This document shows, piece after piece, positions 37,127 through 49,319 of a DNA stretch of 64,000 nt; within the stretch, counting starts at the first letter, position 1, and the number at the start of each line of letters is the position of its first letter. The notes below the pieces were generated by a model. That model did not search any database. It was not told the DNA's origin and saw only the letters and a program-made list of their open reading frames with translations. The stretch spans positions 110,931,138-110,995,137 of the forward strand of contig OV884014.1 of assembly GCA_930367205.1 (NCBI GenBank), given 5' to 3'. This DNA comes from Acanthosoma haemorrhoidale. Lineage: Eukaryota; Arthropoda; Insecta; Hemiptera; Acanthosomatidae. The position numbers were made by a program, and so were the translations under genes.

Positions 37127-39087
37127 TTTTGAATCAATAAGCCAATCACTCCTCAATGCCTCTCTTTTACGGATACATTCCCTACTCATCTGTTCATATC
37201 TGTCTGTTTTTATTTTATGTTTTTGTTTTTTTTATATATGTATCGTGTTACATGAATGGTTGTGTATTAGACAAATTCCTTTGTTCCCATTTATTTAACT
37301 AGTAAAGAATTATTGTTAAGTATTTATATTTCATTAATTGTGATAATTTTTATTTTTTAGTGATTGTAACTATATGATTTAAATATGAATCAGTTACCAC
37401 AGGTTTCTGTGAAAATTGTAAATATGTTAGATATCATCATCATTATTATTTGGTAATACATTACCTATAGTAGAAAGAGGAACTAAATTATGTTGAACCA
37501 TTACCAATTAAGTGGTTCGTTCGTCGTACATTTTACTTAGGACAAATGAATATTGTTTTTAACATTCTTTATTTACTATTGTAGTTGTACATGCTAATGG
37601 AAGTGACTAAATGCGACTTCTAGCATTACTCATTTGTGATAAGCTAGTATGATGGCTACCTTTCATAATATATATATATTTAATTTAAAAACAATTAAGT
37701 AAATAATTGTATATATGTGAATTGTGAAAAGTTATCGCAAGACTGACTGATGTTTTACTGCAATTTGAAACTTATTTTAAAAAAGAAGTACCATTGTTTA
37801 ATTATTTTAAGAGTCATTATATTTTTATAATTAGGTCCTTACAGGATCAAGGTTGAATTTCATGTACAAAATATATAGATTAAAGATTGTGTTTTCTGGT
37901 ATCAAACTGTTTAACGTAAATAAGTAAGGCACAAAAATTAAATTGTAGAAATAAATCTTTTCCAAAACCTGAAGTTATTTACTAAAAAGTCTAGCTCATT
38001 GACATAACATAACATTTAGTCTTTTGTTTTTTACAATTTAAATTCCACAGGCAGCAACAGACTGTAATGTGGCACTGATATTTTGGCTTGCACTCGATAA
38101 ACACAATTTGGCTATCAGACTTGAAAGCGGCAATTAATAAAAATATGTAATATGCTTGTACTTATTTGTAATATTAGATCGTTATAGTATAATTGTCAAA
38201 GGTACCTATAGATTAACTCATGGTTTTCCCACACTCGCATCATCTGTGTTTGTTTCAAGGATATCTGTAAATGTTTTAGATACTCAAGTACTAAAATCCA
38301 GAGACATTTCGGTCCATCACAGGTAATTACATACACTTTTTCATATTGCTATCATTTCTTTTTTAAATATTTGATGTAGAATCGATTCAGCCATGTGATA
38401 ACAAGGTTGTGCATTTTCCTTAATTAATATAGCCATTGTTTAAAGAAAATAGTCATTGTTATGTTACAGTTTAAATTATCTCAAAATGGCCTTAAAACTT
38501 TTGGAAAGATTAGGATTATAATAGAAAATAAACTTTATTCTGCATCCATACCTCTCTGATGGAGGAGTGTGGTACACAGAAAAAGAAATATCACTTTTGG
38601 TTGACCAAACTTGAGTAATAAGACTGTAAGTTGAAGAATATATTATATGCAATCTTGATTCTTCACTCCTGCAAATGGTGTATTTTGGCTCATTTAATAT
38701 TTTCTTCTCAGCTAACTAGTTCTACTGTAAAAAAAAATAGCTTAGGGCGAAATGCAATTTCATAAAAAGATTCAATGGAGAATCTGTATTTTGTTAAAAT
38801 GTATATAAAATTAATAAAGGGAATATGAAAAAAAAAATTTTAAATTAAAAACAAAACATGTCGACATAATTCAGGTAATTTTTCTTTTATGTAAAAGTAC
38901 ATCTGTACACAAGTCCTAGGGGAAAAGGGGGATTTTCAAGGAATCTCAGGAGTACTGATATTTTAGGCAACCGCCCTCATCATTCATTCAGATAATTCTG
39001 AAAAAATTTCTTTGGAATATTGAAGATTATTTAATGTAAACAATTAACAGGCAGCAAGATCTATTAATCAAATTTGGAGCTAACTTC
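37127..39087 (+). other. 3' region of the GPAT gene, then non-coding DNA
   Basis: Directly after the stop the DNA is AT-rich without coding sequence. Candidate polyadenylation signals AATAAA are at 37950-37955, 38527-38532 and 38813-38818; the first would give a 3'UTR of about 850 bases. Which one is used cannot be seen from sequence. Confidence 0.5.
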
Positions 39088-39960
39088 TTAAGCATTGCCA
39101 TCTGTTGAGAGAAAAGAGAACTAGCTGAAGCAGAGAGATTTTTTTTTAGTAAAAGGCTAAAGATTTATTCACTTTGAAGGGAGACCAGTAGAGAAAGAAG
39201 TATTAGCATAAATCAGTTGACATATAGCGCTATCTCTTAGCGACAATAAGAACGAAACAGCAATATTTGCCCTTTTTATTACACCGTAGCGCTTTCTATG
39301 GAGTGGCGGGAGAACTACGTACAAATTATTTAATAACTGCTACAAAGTTACTAAATTTGCATGCAGCACTATCTGTTAGCAACAATTAAAACTAAACGTG
39401 GTGGTGCTATCTCTGTACGGGTGGAAAAACTACGTAACCGTTATTAAATAACTGTTACATAGTTACTAAATTTGCATGCAGCACCATCTGTTAGCAACAA
39501 TTAGAACTAGACAGCAATATTTGGCTTTTTTGTTGCATCGTGGCGCTATCTCTGTACGAGTAGAAGAACTAAGTAACCGTTATTAAATAACTGTTACATA
39601 GTTACTAAATTTCTATGCAGCACCATCTGTTAGCAACAATTAGAACTAGACAGCAATATTTGGCTTTTTTGTTGCATCGTGGCGCTATCTCTGTACGAGT
39701 AGAAGAACTAAGTAACCGTTATTAAATAACTGTTACATAGTTACTAAATTTCTATGCAGCACCATCTGTTAGCAACAATTAGAACTAAACAGCAATATTT
39801 GGCCTATTTGTTGCACCGTGGCGCTACCTATGTAGCGGAGGAAGAACTTAGTAACCGTTATTAAATAACTGTTACATCATTCCTAAATTTGCATGCAGCA
39901 CTATCTGTTGGCAAATACTAGAACTAAGCAATATTTTGCTTTTTGTTGCAACGTGGCGCA
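39088..39960. repeat. 139-bp tandem repeat array (left arm of foldback structure)
   Basis: The unit contains GCACCATCTGTTAGCAACAA, GCAATATTTGGC, a GTGGCGCTATCTCTG box and CCGTTATTAAATAACTGTTA. Units start near 39227, 39366, 39481 (preceded by a shortened unit of about 115 bp), 39620, 39759 and 39898, with a more diverged one near 39088. The units at 39500-39780 look identical. Confidence 0.9.
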
Positions 39961-40330
39961 TTCTGTTGAGCACTAAAAGAACTAACTGCAGGGCTGGTCT
40001 AACAAATCGACGAAAAAAATTTTCTTTAGTATCAGGTCTTCAGGATCCGACTGGAGCTAACTACTCAAAAATGGTGGGGGAACTAGCCTGGTACTGAATG
40101 CAAGTAGTTAGCTCCTGTCCGATCCTGAAGACCTGATACTAAAGAAAAGTTTTTTAACGTGAATGGACGGCCCAGCCACCTAGTTAGTACTTTCACCGCT
40201 CAACAGAAAGCGCCACGGTGCAAAAAAAAGGCCAAATATTGCAATTTAGTTTCTATCGTTCGCCGACAGATGGTGCTGCATGCCAATTTAGTAACTATGA
40301 AGCAGTTATTTAATAACGGGTACATTGGAT
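39088..40330. mobile_element. Asymmetric foldback-type element
   Basis: The sequence around 40000-40155 is an inverted repeat (TTTCTTTAGTATCAGGTCTT at about 40020 against its complement ending near 40145) with a short loop near 40082. Further out, one inverted copy of the 139-bp unit follows on the right (40185-40330), against five to seven direct copies on the left. Long inverted arms made of tandem units are the hallmark of foldback (FB) elements. No transposase is present, and exact ends and target duplication were not determined. Confidence 0.65.
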
Positions 40331-42040
40331 GAAGTATTGTAAATTAAAATATCTACTTTATGTGGTCTAGACAATAATATTGGAAGTTTAACTTAAATGT
40401 AACTACTATCAAAATATGAATTAAATAATGTTGTATATGATGTTTAATTAAGTTAATCTACATATTTTAAATTGTGGACCATTTGGCTGAGTTCCAAGCC
40501 TAACAGTTTACTCTTTATCTGTGAAATATTCAGAGCTCTTTATATATAAAATGACACTAAATAAGTGAGCAAATCCAATGTATACTTTTTAATGTGTTTA
40601 GCTTCTTTATGATATATCAGAAGTATTAAATATTTTCGAAACACAGTTTAACTGCTTATTATAAATAAGTAAACTTAGATCAGTTTTGTGATGATCTAAC
40701 TTATCAATGAAACTTTTACTATTTATTTGTTAGTTTTGTACATTAGAAGAAGTTAGTTATGTAAATAAATCATTTTAGTGTCCAGATTATGTTAAAAAAT
40801 AAAGATTATATCAGTTTTACTATATTTTTACTTACCATCCTATTTATCCAAGCAATGTACTTTTTATTTATTGTGACAATTATGTGTTGACTCCCATACC
40901 TCATGATCATGATTAAAATGTGATCACACGTCCATTATTTATTCAAAAGTATTTCTGAATTCCGTTGTGAGAAGAAATTGGGAAAGAGTGCTGTATATAA
41001 ATAAAACTTGACATGTTTTTGTTTATAATCTAATTGAATGTTTTACTTATACTGAGCATGACAAATAATGAAGCTGAGGCTATTATTATTTGTCTTGAAT
41101 TTACATCCTATCAGTTTTTTTCATTAGCGATAAGTTAATCTACTGTATATTGGATAGATTTCTCATAACAGCAGCATAAGACAAATATGCTAATCTACAG
41201 ACAATCGCTCACAGCAGTTCCTATCATATTGGGGATATTATAAAATTAAAGTTCTCAAGGTCTTTATTAACAATATGCAAATCATGTTTTCATAAAATAT
41301 CATTACACAAAGTCAATATACAGTCATTGAAATCGTGTTCGCGAATTGAACTCAATCTGTGTTTTACCTGGGCATGATATTTTCCATGGCAGTTCAAATG
41401 TATACCTCGATGAAGATACAAAAAGAAGCAGCTCCTTGGTAAATAATACAGAGTCATAATAAACTAATTACCTAGCAATAAAAAATATTTATTTTTCTTG
41501 AGTAAGGTATCAAATCAAAGATTTCATCGTCCTGATTAATATTTAGTAATAATTTCTGTGTGTTTTGTGGATGTATTAAGAAGGATTAAATGTAAAAAAA
41601 AAAATCTCCTTTTGCTTTTAGAACATTAAAGTTTTGAGAGCCAACAACAGAAAGCTTAGATTTAATATTGTTTGAGCCAGTTTTAATAGGCTCATGATAT
41701 TTTTAAATTTAATGAAATTTGGCCAATAATATTTTTTTCAAAATTGTTTAATAGATTTAATGAAACTTACACTGATTTCCATGAATAACACTTGATATTG
41801 TTTCTTCACTTTCTGCCTATTGTTTTGTTTGTATGCATTTAAAAGAAATTCAATTTAGTTCATAATTAATTTATATATTAGTCTGTAAGATTAAAAATAT
41901 TTTTAGACCTGATTATTTGTTGGGATATCGACTTCGGATGAAGAAAGAAAGATGTTAGATTTTCATCAACCAAAATCAATACTCTTACAGACAATATACT
42001 CATATCACGATTCACAGCTTACTATGAATGGTTAAAAAAA
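40331..42040. other. Intergenic region between convergent GPAT and ENPP genes
   Basis: AT-rich, without coding sequence. It contains several AATAAA-like motifs on the plus strand (for example near 40798) and may include alternative 3' ends for GPAT. Confidence 0.5.
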
Positions 42041-42046
42041 TTTATT
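42041..42046 (-). terminator. Candidate polyadenylation signal of the ENPP gene
   Basis: AATAAA on the minus strand, about 150 bases after the ENPP stop codon. Its use is inferred from position. Confidence 0.4.
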
Positions 42047-42196
42047 TGTATACATAAATATTATAAATGAAATTGGAAAGATATTATGCAAATCTTTTAA
42101 TCATATATCGAGTTTGTATCCTTGGAGATATCATGTATTAGTGAAATCATTCCGTTATGACATAGCGATAGATTAAACTTGAATTATTTGGAATGT

Positions 42197-45100
42197 TCAT
42201 AGATGGTGGTTATATTTGAATAGATCTTCGACTCTTGTAAAAGTCCCGTTGGGCTTCACCGGCGGTTGTCCAACTTTCAGAATGTGAGAAAACATCGGGA
42301 ACATATCTATTGTTCTCAGCTCTCCAGCGGCATGGTTGTTTCTGAACAGTGGCCCATGGGCAATAAAGAATGGGTGCATGTTTACATCTTCTGGATCATA
42401 TCCATGAACACCATATGTGCCGTTTTGTTTTGCTGAAAAAAAAAATCAGTTAAAAATATTAATGTCAAATTGGAATGTACTTAAAAAAAAAAAGTATAAA
42501 GGGCTGTATCATTTCCTATAATCTAAATATTGTATTAAAAAAACACTACCAGCTATTAAACTTCTACAGATCATGCCAAAATAAACATGAAATATAACTG
42601 TTTAATTATGATAATCTGCAGAGGGCAGATATAACCACAATTAATATGAACAATGCAGCAATGGTAAGTGCTGAAAGTGGTGGCTTCATGCAAAAAGGGC
42701 ATCAGTCACATTTTAATTGCCTCAAACTTAATTAGAGTTATGTTTAACTCAAACTTAGTTTGCAGAGGGCTCCAATTTTTCCTGAAGCTTAGGCTTGCCA
42801 AGCTAAGAAGGTGATCAAGTGGGAAAATGGTAAAACATTGACCCAAGGCATTTTTATTCCAACAATGTACTTTTTACATGAAGCTATTCATATCAGAATA
42901 AATGGTTAAAAATAAGATAAATAATAAATGTGATATATACTTTAATCAAACATGCTTCTGTTATAAGCGGGGGAGGGTTAATAGCCAAAACCAGGAGGTT
43001 AATAGCCAAATATTAGGCTTATGTGTGTGTAAAGACAATTTTGCATATTGGTTTCTAAATAAAGTTTAAAATAAAAATAATACGCAGTCTGATGACTTGG
43101 GGGTTGACTCCCATAAACTTTTATAGATTCTGATCCTGTTTGCAATAAATTTTGTTAGGACGCCTTACAAGGTGATATCTGGCTTTTGGTCCACTAATTC
43201 TCTCCTCTTCCTCTGCTCGGCTGATGCGGTTCTCTACTCACTCATGATGGCCTGGTTAACAAGTTAAGCTCCAATGTATTCAGATTTTTTATACTGTCAA
43301 AAGGTCAATCCCTATAGGGCTTAGGGCTTGATAATTCATAACAGTACCAGCCCCTGTCAAGGTGAAAATTGCTGAAAAATTCTTGGTTCATGCTGCTGAA
43401 AGATGAGATGGTGAGGTGAAGAGCGGCACCAATGAATATTCATGACTAATTATTTTTAGGATGATCTTCCCGAAACAAAAACTGTAAATCCCATTTTTCT
43501 ATACTATAACTCAAGCGGAGCATTAAGTTTGTTTTTTTTTGTACCAATCTAGTGAAAAAGTTGTATATTTTAATAACTTAATAATGAACAAATAATATTG
43601 TTCCTCCTAAGTGATAAGTTAATAAGTGAAATATCAAAAAAGTAATAAATGTCAACCAAATCGATTATGATAGTAATAAAAATAGTTTTAATTTTTGCTA
43701 AAATTGTCAATAGGTTATTTATAAAAAGTTTGACTGAGCTAAGTTGTGTTTCGTTTCAAACTACTTAAAAATTACCACTCTTTAGCGCTTTCTATTGAAA
43801 TTATTCTCAACTAACTCATCTAGCGCTTTCTGTCGACTGTTTTTAGTACTACTAAGGAACGTAGTTCCGTAAAACGGAGCTGTTTACGGAACAGGTTTTC
43901 AAGCCGGAATGGAACTGGTGGAACGCATCCCTCATTCCGAGGCATGGAATGGAACATTTCCATGAAGGGTTCAGAGAGAATTTGCAGGGACATTTTCTAA
44001 ATGCTAAATTCATTTACATATGTGTTTTATCTGAAAAAACACAGCGATATCTATGTCATTTGAACTTTGTTCATTCTCTTCAATATTTAACATAAACATA
44101 CATATTCGCTTACCTCCTTTGTTCTTAATTTGCCAATCGATGGCACTGTAATAGTCCTGGAAAGCATAAGTGGGCTTAGCGACAGCAAGTATCGGACCTG
44201 TCCTTTTGCAGTCCTTCACGTAGAAGTGCTTAGGTATATTTTTTCTCAGGTATACTTTGAAATTTTTGTTTTCAGCTGAGGCGTCGTTGAGTTTGTTGTA
44301 AATCTCGTTGACAGTTGCTCCTAGAATAAAATATAACATGGATCAGAAATGTAGTGGTGGACGTAGAATGTGATAAAACACTATTGGGAGGTAAAAACGG
44401 GACCCATCATGAGTTATTAAATTATTTTGATGAAACTACCACGAAATATTTACTAAATATACTTCATTTTTTCATACCTTGTTACCTGAAATTCTTCTTT
44501 CGAATAAATTAAAAAAGGTTAATACTATATATTAGGTGTTAATTTAAGGTAGATATCTAGATTTGATACATAATAGCTTTAAATGGTTGATTGTGAATTA
44601 GTTAAATGGTTTAAAAGTTACGATAATTGATTTACTAAATTGATTGACTTTTTTTAAAAATTATAATTTATATACCGTTTTAATATAAATCCTGTATAAA
44701 AAAAATGCCCAACCATGTAAACTTTTAACCAATCTAATGGGCTTGACTTTAATGGTCAACAATTAATAAAAAATCAATGCAATAATCAAAAAAGGGCCAT
44801 TTTTACAGACTTGGACTGTCCTAGAGGAAAGAGGTAGGCAGAGTTCCCAACATACAAAATATTCCTCCTGGTCGATGTTAACGGAATTGATGCAGTTTTA
44901 TTTCGATACTTTCTAAATTGTTGGAAGAATTGGATAGTATTTTGCCTGAGTTGTTCCTTGCCTATTATTATCGCCTTATAATAATTATAATTATTGCCTT
45001 ATAGTTATCTTGTAAGTAAGTTGTGAAGATAACTTAAAATAACAGATAACCTCACCTGGTGCCATAGGATTCACAAGTACCGAAGTAACTTACCGGACTT

Positions 45101-48100
45101 AGGATAGACGTGCAATACCGGAGAGGTGCCGTAAAATGAAGCCTTGTCTTCGACAAACTTGGTCAGGTTGACGATTCGGTCCAAAGTGACCCCTTCGGCG
45201 CCGTGGTCGCTCAGGAACACGACGTTTACGTCTTCGAGGCCGTTCTTGCTCAAGCTCTCCATTATGTGCTTGGTGACCACGTCAACTCTCATCACCTGCC
45301 TCCGGGTAGTCGCCGAGACGGGAGCCGGTCCTGAAGCGTGTGTCTCGTCGTCCGGTTCCTCGAAGTACATCATGACCAGGTTGGCCGGAGTCTTCGGGTG
45401 GTTGAACCAAGAGATCACCTTGCTCGTTCGCGTCTGCCAAGGCATTTTCGTCACGAACTTTTGCAAAAAGGTCACATTGGCTCCGCTGTAGGCGTAATCT
45501 CCGCCAGGCCACATCATGATGCCGCTGTGGCGGTCTTTGCCGCTAGCTTCATTTACCGCCTAAATCAAATTAGAAAAAAATAAATAAATATATCAACAGT
45601 ACTCAGATTAAACTTTAAGGAGGTCATATTGGCTACAGTACGGAAATAGTGTTGTTCAAAACAAATTTCCTTCGCGTGCTTTTGTATGCCTCTCATAAAG
45701 CACGTGATACCTGAAAGATACTGGTTAAGACGAGAAGAGGCAGGAGAGTATAACAAAAGAACTGAGCGTGAGACCTATCACAGAGGCACTGGAGGAGCAC
45801 CAACTGAAATGGTTTTGTCATCTTATAGAAAATGGTCAGGTGGATATTAGAAGCTTGGCGAACAGTAGGGAGACGCAGGAGCAGACCCAGAAAGCGACAC
45901 AACGATTATATGGAAAGACTCAAATGAGGAAGAGGGGACTCCATTGGTAAAATGTAACACGTGACAGAGAACGAAGAAAGAGATGGGCCGAGAATACTCT
46001 CCTCCGTACTTCGCACGTAGGAATTTCGTAAAGAAAAAGATATTCAAGATGGCTGTATCTGGCATATCTGTTTTTTCACACACTTTTGCGTTACCGTCTT
46101 TAATCCTTATCTGTAAAGAGAAAAATCATTATATTATATCTTATTAAGTAGCTTCTGAGCAGAGAGAATTCTTAAAATTTAACGAAACGGGATCAACTTT
46201 TTCCCTATTCTTCCCGTTAATGTATTTTTACCACAGGATATTTAGATGTGCTGTAGAATAAACCTTTAAAGGCGAAAGATTTTAAGGCTCTCTAGAGAGG
46301 TTAAAGAACGCTGACCTGCACCCGTTGCTTAGTGGGCCGTCGGTGGGCGAGTTCACATCACGTTTTTTGACTCGTTGCACCACCTAACCAACCCAGTGTT
46401 TAACACTATAGCCCCACCACCCCTCCCGCATCGATGGCAACAGACTGTCGGGGAAAAATTAGGCAAGTTAGTTTTAAGGTTGATCAAAAAGGTGAGCCCC
46501 ATCACCTTTATTAGAGTCAGTTCAGTTCAGTCACGTATAATTTGTATCATTATACTTGTTTATTCCATTATATACTTTTTATAAAATAACAAAACCTGTA
46601 TATAATGTAGCGATGCTACAGGAAATACAAAAATAATTGGTAAATAGATTCACCTGAGGATCTATAATTATCTGTAAATTTAAAGGGGTTATGAAAAAAA
46701 AAAAACTTTTAAAATTTCAGAATGTTCTACAAAATAGCTTTCGTAGAAATGATTCAATCTTTCTCAAATTTGCATACAAACATGCAGATTGTACAAATAC
46801 GATTTATCCGTACTTGTCTAAAAGTAATCTTCCCCTTAGTAAACATATTTTTTTCATGATTGGATAATAATAAAGCGATAAGACGTTTTTACAGAGACGC
46901 CATATATAACGAGATAAATATGACAGAGAAACCAAATGACTTGTAATGAGACCATTTGGAGGTTTTTGAGAGCTCTTCATCAAAAAGCCTACTTAAAAAC
47001 GACTGGATGAAATAATATGACGTGGTTAGAAAGATAATTACACCTTGCGAGAGTGATTCGACATTGCGTGAGTTAATATTAATAACGAGCCAACAAAAGT
47101 TTGTTTACAATAACATCATGCCATCCATGAAGACTCCTCTTCCGCTTCAAACACATTTCAGTTTAGTGTTCAATCTTTAAATACATATTTCTCAGGTGAA
47201 AACCTTTGCGTTTTTTTTAGGTTTTCGTTGGCTTTTTGTGTTTCAAAACCGGAAAATTTCCCCCGATTGTATTCCTTTGTGTGTATTATGTTGAAGTTAG
47301 ATACAGGATTATTTTAAATGATCGTTTTATTTGATATTAGCGAGACTTACTAAATACAGCCATGTTCATACAAGTTTTATTAAGTGATTCCATACTGAGC
47401 AGGGTGTCAAACCAAAGAACATCCTAATTAATAGTATGTAATATATGGTTTAAGTTTAGTGTGCTATGAGTTACAAAACGTCATTAATAATGTCATTAAA
47501 TCGTTCTCGAACGATGGCACTATCGTGCGCCTTATCAGTGAGTATCGTTCGAAATAAAACGGTATAAAATAGGAAATACTCCACACGAAACACGATAGGA
47601 ATAGTTCAGTAAATATTTACTTATAATCAGAGACCCTCTTGCTTGCTTTGTTTATTTTATAGAAAGATATTCAAACACAACAGAAGGAGGGAGAGTAAAC
47701 ACTATTGTATGATTGAATAGCGACTAATAAATAAATGTTATCATGAAATTGTTTGGTTTATTTATATTCAATATTTCCAGTGCAATTATATTCCCTTTTA
47801 TTAATGTCGATAAAAAATAAAAAAATATATATATATCATGCATGTATTATTATAATTAGCTCTGTCAACAGCTTCAGTTATATTTAATTTTGTAGTGCAT
47901 TCTCGGTTGAACAATACCCAACGTTTAATAGTTAAAACAGGAGAGTTACAATTAAGGTTAAAGACCGCAGAGATACTTGGGTGAAAACTTATCAGTAATT
48001 ATTCTAAATTATGAAAAATGGCTGGGATAAGTCGTGACAGATGATGTCGTCTTTTTCTTTTGACTCAAATTTACGCTTTTGTTTAGCCCGAGATTGTTAA

Positions 48101-48846
48101 ATAACGAAGTTTTATCCCCGATAACTTTGAACGTCTAGTTACAAACCTCTTATGCTTTACTGATCACGTTAAAAGACGTACTAATTGTAAGATGCTGAAT
48201 GTCTTGGTTGCTTCGCTTGTCACCACCTTTGGGATTTTCAAAACCAATCCCTCTTTGTCACGTACCTTTAGATCTAACCTCTTAATAGAGTAATTAAAAG
48301 ATTACTCAAATTTATCAATACTATAACATAACCCAGAATCAAGGAGAGGGACATGTCCGATAAGTCTGCAGGCCCTTGAGTGAAACCAAGACAAGAAAGG
48401 TGTTGAAGGCCCTGATAGTCTTGGAGAAGAACTGTGGGGAGGGGATATGTTCTCATAAGGGTAACAAAACAGGATTAACATACCCAGATGGGAAGTATTC
48501 TGTCGTTGTAGTGGAAGAGGTCGTAGGAGTATGGCATAAGCTTCTTCTGCTGGTTGTCGTAGACGGAATTGCCGATGACACCGTGGACGCCGGAGTACAT
48601 CCCCGTGGCAAGAGAGAAGTGATTGACGAAGGTCTGGGTCGGAAAAACGTTAAGGAGACATTTGGCGTAGGTCGAGTTCTTCTTGAGCGAGTTGAGGTAG
48701 GGGGTCAGATGCATGTCGAGGTAGTCATAACGAAATCCGTCGTAAGACACGACGAGGAGTTTGTCGTGTGGAGATTTCGAGAGGACGGAAGAGACGGACA
48801 GGCCGAGGACAACGGTGAAGATGGAGAAAGAATTCATGATAGTCAT
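42197..48846 (-). CDS. Ectonucleotide pyrophosphatase/phosphodiesterase family protein, secreted (4 exons)
   Basis: This enzyme hydrolyses phosphodiester or pyrophosphate bonds of extracellular nucleotides or phospholipid headgroups. Minus-strand exons: 48846-48484, 45559-45094, 44320-44114, 42432-42197. Junctions are GT-AG and in phase, giving 423 residues. A signal peptide is visible at about 1-23. Two-metal ENPP residues are all present: D36 (SYDG), catalytic T72 in FPTQTF with N76 nearby, D191 and H195 (EEPDDETHASGP), D239 and H240 (SDHG), and H371 (IAHGP). Several N-x-S/T sites occur. There is no C-terminal transmembrane or GPI-type hydrophobic tail, so the product is probably secreted rather than membrane-bound like vertebrate ENPP4/5/6. 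The exact subfamily and substrate cannot be told from sequence. Confidence 0.92.
43760..43890. repeat. Short sequence related to the foldback unit, plus a small palindrome
   Basis: AGCGCTTTCTATTGA and AGCGCTTTCTGTCGAC within 60 bases recall the GCGCTTTCTGTTGAGC box of the foldback element at 39.1-40.3 kb. It is followed by TTCCGTAAAACGGAG with a nearby inverted partner. It lies in ENPP intron 3. Confidence 0.4.
45720..45990 (+). mobile_element. Non-LTR retrotransposon remnant (C-terminus of reverse transcriptase ORF)
   Basis: Plus-strand translation reads LEEHQLKWFCHLIENGQ, then in another frame RRRSRPRKRHNDYMERLK. This is the familiar C-terminal pattern (...LRWFGHV.R...GRRPRGRPRKRW...) of RTE/BovB- or Jockey-type reverse transcriptase ORFs. 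Frames are broken; the RT core is absent. It lies antisense in ENPP intron 1. Confidence 0.7.
46319..46706 (+). repeat. Dispersed poly(A)-tailed retroposon, copy B
   Basis: It aligns with copy A (18736-19162) from CACCCGTTGCTTAGTGG to an A-run after GGGGTTATG, with small indels. It is inserted in ENPP intron 1 in the opposite orientation to the gene. Confidence 0.8.
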
Positions 48847-48906
48847 GGGACACAGGAAGGTGCCACCGAGACCTGCCTACTAAATATTAAAAGCAAGCAT
48901 GAGAGA

Positions 48907-48912
48907 TTTATA
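48907..48912 (-). promoter_or_regulatory. Candidate TATA box of the ENPP gene
   Basis: On the minus strand, CCATATAAATC lies about 65 bases upstream of the ENPP start codon. A start site near 48880 would leave a 5'UTR of about 35 bases. An alternative reading is that TTTAG near 48880 is a splice acceptor and the promoter lies further away. Confidence 0.35.
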
Positions 48913-49127
48913 TGGAGCTGCGCTAACACGTCAGCGTTGTGTACACTGAGGGCTGATACACAGCCATCTAATTACTGTTTGCGGCTTCTCGGATGTTTAT
49001 TTATTCCGGGACACTTTCCGCTTTAGCATAATCTGCATAGGATCGGCCATGAAGTGCACTATTGAAATAACATTACAATCTAACCTATTAGACAGTAATT
49101 GTGTTCAATAATATTGGGTGTTCACCC

Positions 49128-49250
49128 AGCTCCATAAGACCACTTATGGACTTACCTCCATGAGGAAGAAGAAGCGGAAGGCTAGGGAGATCCCCCACGC
49201 TTCTCCGTCTGTGCCGCATTGCCGGATACGGGCCAGTGGCTACTGCCCTA
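49128..49250. repeat. Copy 2 of a GC-rich dispersed block
   Basis: It resembles 1004-1115 (shared TCCCCCACGCT and CCGGATACG in order). It sits a few hundred bases upstream of the ENPP gene. Open frames here are not recognised as protein-coding. Confidence 0.4.
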
Positions 49251-49319
49251 GAGCCACAGACGCTCATGGCTTGATAGGAGACACAAGTCATTAACAGAAC
49301 ACCCACTGCCATGTATTAA

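Noticed and set aside
45144..45583. Plus-strand frames of 115 and 81 codons
   Set aside because: Antisense shadows of ENPP exon 2.
48376..49026. 216-codon plus-strand frame
   Set aside because: Antisense shadow of ENPP exon 1 and its upstream region; the minus strand has signal peptide and active-site residues.
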